A stretch of DNA of 64,000 bases, taken from assembly GCA_900312665.1 (NCBI GenBank), contig ONZQ02000014.1:279924-343923 (forward strand), read 5' to 3'. This document shows positions 58,242-64,000 of the stretch, in pieces. The stretch's first letter is position 1, and each line of letters begins with the position of its first letter. This DNA is from Cephalotrichum gorgonifer (lineage: Eukaryota > Ascomycota > Sordariomycetes > Microascales > Microascaceae). A program made the position numbers and the translations under genes. The notes beneath the pieces are model-generated. The model ran no database searches. It was not told the origin of the DNA and saw only the letters and a program-made list of their open reading frames with translations.

Positions 58242-61200
58242 ATGGGACAGGGTTTCTCCCTCGCGACCCCCTCGGCGGGGTCCGCGAGTATCGACGTCCC
58301 CGAACTCCGCGACCTCGTGTACGAGAAGAGCATCGGGAATGCTACACTTATGAAGAGCGTGAGGGCGAGGCACCATGACGGTGTGGTGCTGGTCAAGGTG
58401 CTGGTCAAGCCATACACGCCTATGCCGTTAGAGAAGTACAGGCGGGATATAATAGGTACGTGGTCATTACCCTGAGACTTACCTTCGTGCGGGGTTTCCT
58501 CCGCGATAACCTCCGCCACCGGACTCCAACGCCGTTACCCCTCCCATCCCCTCCGATTGGCGTATACCGACACCTAGAGACTGTTTCTGACACTCTTCCA
58601 GAACAAAGGAAAGCACTCGCCGACGTCCCAAACGCCCTAGCCTTCCAGAGAATAATAGAGACGGAGACGAACGGTTTCCTCGTCCGTCAGTTCATGTACA
58701 GCTCCCTCTACGACAGGATAAGCACCCGGCCCTTCCTTGAGGACATCGAGAAGAAGTGGCTTGCCTTCCAGCTCCTCTGTGCCCTGCGCGACTGTCACGC
58801 GCGCGACGTCTACCACGGCGATATCAAGGCCCAGAACGTGCTCGTCACGAGCTGGAACTGGCTCTACCTTACCGACTTCTCCTCCTCCTTTAAGCCCGTC
58901 ATGCTTCCCGACGACAACCCTGCCGACTTCTCATACTACTTCGACACTGTGGGCAAGCGCACGTGCTACATCGCCCCCGAGCGCTTCCTCTTCGCCGGCG
59001 AGACCGCCCCCGCCGATGCGAGCCTGACCTGGGCCATGGACGTCTTCAGCGCTGGCTGCGTCATCGCCCAGCTATTCCTCGAGACCGAGTTCTTCACCCT
59101 GAGCCAGCTGTACAGGTACCGCCGCGGCGAGTACGACCCCACCATCACCGCCCTGGGCGCGATACCGGACAGGGACGTCCGCGAGATGATCTCGCACATG
59201 ATACAGCTCGACCCGGAGAGGCGGTACTCGGCCGAGCAGTACCTTGAGTTCTGGAGGGGCAAGGTGTTCCCCGAGTACTTCTACAGCTTCCTCCACCAGT
59301 ACATGGGGCTCATCACTGACCCGTCGTCCGGCAACAATCCCATATCGAACTCCACCAAGAACCTCGGCGAGGCCGACGAGCGGATAGACCGCGTCTTCTA
59401 CGATTTTGACAAGATATCCTACTTCCTCGGCTATCAAGACGACAAGCGGGCCGTCCAGGTAGCACCTACGTCCGCCAGGCTCGGCATCACACATTTTCCC
59501 GTTCGGCTGAACATACCGAACCACGAGCATTACGTGTCCGCCGCCCTTGAGCCACCCGAGGACGACGGCACCTTGATTTTCCTCACCCTTGTGGTGTCCT
59601 CCATAAGGAATACCGCTCGCGCGGCGTCCAAGGTCCGCGCTTGCGATGTGCTGCTGGCGTTTGCAGAGAGGCTCACGGACGAGGCCAAGCTCGACCGCGT
59701 CCTCCCCTATCTAGTATCACTGCTTACCGACAAGGCCGACATCGTCGTGGTGTCCGCGATCCGCAGCATCGCCCAGCTACTTCAGCTCGTGCAGGTCGTG
59801 ACCCCGATAAACTCGCATGTCTTTGTGGAGTACATCCTCCCACGGCTGCAGGTGGCGCTGTATCCCTCCTCCTCCAACAAGCCGCCGCCCAGCCCGATTG
59901 TCCGGTCGACGTATGCCTCATGCATCGGGAGCCTGGCGTCGACGGCGACACGCTTCCTTGAGATGGCGGCGTCGCTCAAGGGCGACGGCTCCTTCACCGT
60001 CGCGGATCCCGAGGTGGAGCCGGGTGCCGAGACTGAGGCTGCCTTTGACGGTCTCTTTGACAATGCACAGAGGCAGCTGTTCGAGCTCTTCGAGATCCAC
60101 ACCAAGGCGCTGGTGGAGGACTCGGACATTTACGTCAGGAGGGCGTTCTTGACCTCTGTGCCGGAGCTGTGCATGTTCTTTGGGCCGGCGGACTCGAACG
60201 ACATCCTGTTGACGCACCTTAACACGTACCTGAACGACCGCGACTGGATGCTTAAGTCCGCCTTCTTCGAGACCATAGTGGGCATCTCGACGCTGGTGGG
60301 CACGAGCAGCCTTGAGGAGTTCATACTGCCGCTGATGACGCAGGCACTGACGGACCCCGAGGAGTGGGTGATGCAGGCGGCGCTTCACTCGCTGGCGCAG
60401 ATTGCCGGCCTCGGGCTGTTGTCCCGGGACAAGGTCTGGGTGCTGGTCGACGTGGTGGGGAGGTTCACCATGCACCCGAACCAGTGGATCCGCGCGGCGG
60501 CGGCGGAGTTCATCTCAGCGTCGACAAAGTACCTCACCCCCGCGGACATCCGCTGCATCATCCTACCTCTCGTCAGGCCGTATCTCAAGCCTTCGATCAT
60601 CCCCAATTTCTCGGAGCTAGAGCTTCTCGACGCCCTCCAGCGGCCGCTGTCGAGGTCCGTCCTCGAGCAGGCCTTGGTGTGGGCAGCTAAGACCGACAAG
60701 GGTGTGTTCTGGAAGTCCCTGCAGCAGCTGCGCTCCCTCGCCTCCACCGCTATCGCGGCCCGGTCGTCGAGGACCCTCACGCCGCAGAGTCTCGGCAAAG
60801 TGCCGCGGAATGAGGAGGACGACCAGTGGCTGTCGAAACTGCGGAGCCTCGGGCTCGCGGCCGAGGACGAGGTGAAGCTGCTGGCGCTGCGGGAGTTCAT
60901 ATGGAGGCTGAGCAAGCTGAAGGCGCGGAATGCCGGGGCGAACGAGACGGTGAATTTGAACGAGGTCGTGTCGCTGAAGTCGCTGGGGATCACCCCCCAG
61001 ACGGTATTCTTCGACGAGAAGCCGCTCGAGCAGCCGCTGTCTCCTGACGATCAGGAGCTCGCGGAAGGCTCGAGGGCTCCGTATACCATTGCGGATGCGC
61101 TCCTCGACGCATCGATGACGATTGACGACCCCGTCGCGAAGCGTAAAAAGGCTGCTCTTAATTCGCACAAGGCCCGCGGGAGCAACCCGGCGTCTCCCCA

Positions 61201-63040
61201 TCCGCACGACAGGCGGACGCTGTCGGCGGGCCCATCGCGGCGCGGGAGCTCGAGGGCCTCGGGCCAGAGGGTGCCGCTGATCGCGGGCGTGCTCGGCGGG
61301 AGCGCGGTTGATGACGACACCTCTGTCAGCGAGGCCCCCTACGCTTCCAGACGCCTAATTAGGCATCAGTCCAGTGCCCTGAGTCTCCTCGACAGGAAGG
61401 ACACCAACAAGAGCGTTGCGGAGACGGCTACGACGTCGGCCAATGTCTTTGGGCAGGTTGAGGGGCCGTTCGCTGGTGCGCCGCCTCCGCCGTCTCAGCT
61501 CGCCACCTCACCGTCGGAGATAGGCTCCTCGCCCCCGGGCATAATGCCCAAGATCAAGGCGAACCATTCGTATCAGGGGAATGACCCAAGCATCCTGAAG
61601 ATGCTGGATGAGATGTACATAGATAACTACCCGCACGACATTGTGGAGTTCGGACCGATCGTGCAGCCCATATCCAGGAAGAAGGCCAGCAGGGCGAACG
61701 GTCAGGCGGCGGAGCCGTGGAGGCCGACGGGCCGGCTTGTGGCGACCTTCTCCGAGCACCACGGCGCCATCAACCGGGTGGTGGCGTCTCCGGACCACGT
61801 CTTCTTCATAACGGGTGGGGACGACGGTGTGGTCAAGGTGTGGGACACGGGGCGGCTCGAGCGCAGCACCACGCACCGGTCGCGGCAGACGCACCGGCAC
61901 GCGACAGGGTCGCGCGTGCTGGCGTTGTGCTTCATCGAGAACACGCACTGCTTCATCAGCTGCGCGGATGACGGCAGCGTGCACGTGGTCAAGGTCGACA
62001 CGGCACCGACGAGCAACGCGCTACGGTACCCCAAGCTCCGTCTCCTGCGAGAGTACAAGCTTCCCGCGGGGGAGCACGCGGTGTGGGTGGAGCACTTCAA
62101 GGCGGAGGCGGGGTCTGTGATGGTGCTGGCGACGAACCGGTCGCGGGTGTTGGGGATCGACCTGCGGACCATGTCGCTCCTCTACGTGCTGGAGAACCCC
62201 GTGCACCACGGGACGCCGACGTGCTTCTGCATCGACAAGAAGCGCAACTGGCTTTGCCTGGGCACGTCGCACGGGGTGCTCGACCTGTGGGACCTCCGGT
62301 TTAAGATGAGGCTCAAGGCGTGGGGGGTACCGGGCGGGACGTCGATCCACAGGGTCTGCGTTCACCCGGTCAAGGGGCGGGGCAAGTGGGTCTGCGTGGC
62401 GGGGGGCACGGGGCAGGGGGAGGTGACGGTGTGGGACCTCGAGAAGATGTCTTGCAGGGAGATCTACCGGGCGGGGGGCAACAAGGAGGGGCCGCGGGGC
62501 TACGAGGCGTGGGAGGTGGACGACGAGGGGCGCGAGGGGATGCTGGGGCGGTTCGCGACGGCCATCGAGCCCGGGGGCGGCGGTGGCGCGGGAGGTGCAG
62601 GTAGCGCGGACAGGGGGGTCAGGGCGATGGCGGTGGGGACGGCGGCGGGCGAGGACCCGCGGGACGTGAGGCACGCGTTTCTGGTGACGGGGGGGTCGGA
62701 CAAGAAGCTGCGGTTCTGGGACCTCTCGAGGATCGAGAACTCGGTCGTGTACAGCGGGGCGAGGGACGACGAGGCGAGGTCGAGCTTCGCGGCCAGTCAC
62801 CCCACGGGCACGATGACGCTCAACACGGAGAAGGTGACGAGGCAGGGGGCCGGGGCCGGAAAGGGTAGCTCCGGAGGCGGGGGGAAGGGGAAGGCGGCGC
62901 GGAGCACGGTGATTTCGTCGCAGCAGCAGCAGTTGCTGCGGAGCCACCTCGACGCCATCATGGACGTGGCGCTGCTGGAGAGTCCTTATACCATGACTGT
63001 GTCTGTGGACCGGTCCGGCGTGGTGTTTGTGTTCCAGTAG
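58242..63040 (+). CDS. VPS15: PI3-kinase regulatory subunit and pseudokinase-like kinase VPS15
   Basis: Two exons (58242-58455, 58602-63040) encode 1550 residues. The N-terminus MGQGFS fits N-myristoylation at Gly2, as in yeast Vps15. The kinase domain (about 25-310) has the catalytic loop HGDIKAQN (143-150) with Asp145, while the usual DFG is DFS (163-165), as is typical of this divergent family. HEAT repeats fill the middle (about 390-800), a low-complexity linker (about 900-1080) follows, and WD40 repeats occupy the C-terminus (about 1110-1550: FSEHHGAINRVVASPD, GGDDGVVKVWDTG, GGSDKKLRFWDLS). Vps15 anchors and activates the PI3-kinase Vps34 on endosomes and autophagosome precursors. The start is favoured by the myristoylation motif and the family length. 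Confidence 0.97.
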
Positions 63041-63911
63041 TAGTGTTTGGCCGCCGAGCCCGTGTTATTGATATTTGGTTATATGAGGGTGGTTGTTTTT
63101 ATAGATGGGGACATACATACCCATGTGTTGATGTTTCATAGAGGGCGTGGGGCGTAATGTTATTATTTTATTCCTCTTCCCATGGTGATCTTTCAGGACG
63201 GTTCAACATTTTCTTCTTTTCTTCTGACTCTACCTATCCTCCACTTACACCTATTTTTTCTTCAATATCTACCCTATTCTTAGCGTTCACTCGGCGACAG
63301 CGAATTGAGCAGGTGTACGAGTCTGTATTGGGTGCAGCCGTTTTCCTTGTCCCCACTAGCATCTCGGAGCAGCCCGATGTGGGTTTGAGGCGATAATTGC
63401 CGCGCTTATGCGGGATTTGGGAGCTTCTGTTGCCAATGTCGTCACTGGCCTCGGTCCTCCGAGCGGAGATATCCCGCCGAACCCCTGCAACGCCGCGAAC
63501 CCCTGCAAAAAGATCCCGGCAGAACGCCGGAAGGGGAGAGCTTGCGCCACGGTGTGGCTCGTCCAGCCAATCGGCTGTCCGGATTCTCCAAAAGTGGAGA
63601 TCCCGCACCAGTTCGGTGTTACTAGCTTTTTTTTCCTCGTTCTCCCTCGTTTCCCGGAGCACATGGTTTCGGTTTTTGGGGAGTTGTTGTGGTGGTGGTA
63701 CTACTATACTAGTATGTATATTCCACGTTTCTCCTCCAGAGGATAGAGGGAGAAAACATTCCCGAGAAACTCTCCTGACCCCCATTGAATTCTTTTCCCT
63801 TTCACCTCACCCTTCCTCCAAAGAGACAAAACTTCCTTTCTCCTATTTTCCTTGTCACGTATTCCTCTCATCTAGTACAAGTTTCTCTTCTCCCTCATAC
63901 AATTATACATC
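63041..63911. other. Intergenic region between VPS15 and the terminal gene
   Basis: 3' flank of VPS15 and promoter of the next gene. The 13-mer CGAACCCCTGCAA occurs twice at 63479-63509. An imperfect inverted repeat GGATTCTCCA/TGGAGATCC lies near 63580-63602. The last 140 bases before 63912 are CT-rich, as in a leader. Confidence 0.5.
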
Positions 63912-64000
63912 ATGCTCGCGATAAGGAGCGCTTCGGTGGCGAGGCAGTGCGTCAGGTCGCGGGGTGTCAGCCTCGCAGTCCAGGTTCGTCTTCCGCTACG
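63912..64000 (+). CDS. 5' end of a gene with mitochondrial-type presequence (partial)
   Basis: ATG at 63912 opens a frame starting MLAIRSASVARQCVRSRG, with many Arg, Ser and Ala and no acidic residue, as in a mitochondrial targeting peptide. A donor-like GTTCGT at 63984 follows a 72-nt exon (24 codons), and the window ends inside the putative intron. The preceding CT-rich leader supports the start. The product cannot be named from this much sequence; a nuclear-encoded mitochondrial protein is likely. Confidence 0.5.
   Translation, partial: MLAIRSASVARQCVRSRGVSLAVQVRLPL

Overview
The window is a 64 kb piece of nuclear chromosome from a filamentous ascomycete (Pezizomycotina, most likely Sordariomycetes; the class is an inference). 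The evidence is short 50-120 nt introns with GTAAGT-like donors and CTAAC-like branch points, GC-rich third codon positions, pyrimidine-rich leaders, and a divergent pair of myosin-motor chitin synthase genes of the kind typical of filamentous ascomycetes. Two runs of exactly 20 N (21679-21698 and 37749-37768), both beside poly-G, mark scaffold gaps in a draft assembly. I reconstructed every exon by hand and checked that each joined reading frame is continuous.

Region 1 (1-17 kb) is dense with housekeeping genes: an omega-class glutathione transferase / glutathionyl-hydroquinone reductase (+), the ribosome-biogenesis GTPase BMS1 (-), a 71-residue I9/PBI2-type proteinase B inhibitor (+), a mitochondrial PDK/BCKDK-type protein kinase (+), the PP2A catalytic subunit (-), the exocyst subunit EXO84 (-) and the mitochondrial import receptor TOM20 (+). 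Divergent pairs share promoter regions (BMS1/PBI2 and EXO84/TOM20). Convergent pairs share 3' regions (GST/BMS1 and PDK/PP2A).

Region 2 (17-29 kb) is gene-poor and repeat-rich. It holds a DUF6594-like membrane protein gene (22548-23736, +), a weak 90-codon open frame at 21120, a degenerate minisatellite with a period near 130 bp (24.2-24.7 kb), and a two-exon gene for a 123-residue single-pass membrane protein (28649-29200, -) whose leader carries a long trinucleotide repeat.

Region 3 (30-46 kb) is the chitin synthase pair. The class V gene (csmA type, -, 1861 aa, intact myosin P-loop) and the class VII gene (csmB type, +, 1755 aa, no P-loop) diverge from a 4.8 kb intergenic region. Both keep the catalytic EDR(Y/F)L and QRRRW motifs and probably act together at hyphal tips, where exocyst-dependent exocytosis (EXO84 is in this window) also operates.

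Region 4 (46-64 kb) starts with almost 8 kb without a convincing gene but with many degenerate TACTCG/TACTTG hexamer repeats. It then has a transmembrane SH3-domain protein (54182-56213, +), the PI3-kinase regulatory kinase VPS15 (58242-63040, +), and the first exon of a further gene with a mitochondrial-type N-terminus that runs off the end at 64000.

I found no rRNA, convincing tRNA, CRISPR array, intact transposon or secondary-metabolite cluster. The observations most worth follow-up are the in-frame, acid-free N-terminal extension of the glutathione transferase, the small membrane protein gene, the minisatellite, the upstream ORF before VPS15 and the GATA-site cluster in the BMS1/PBI2 promoter.
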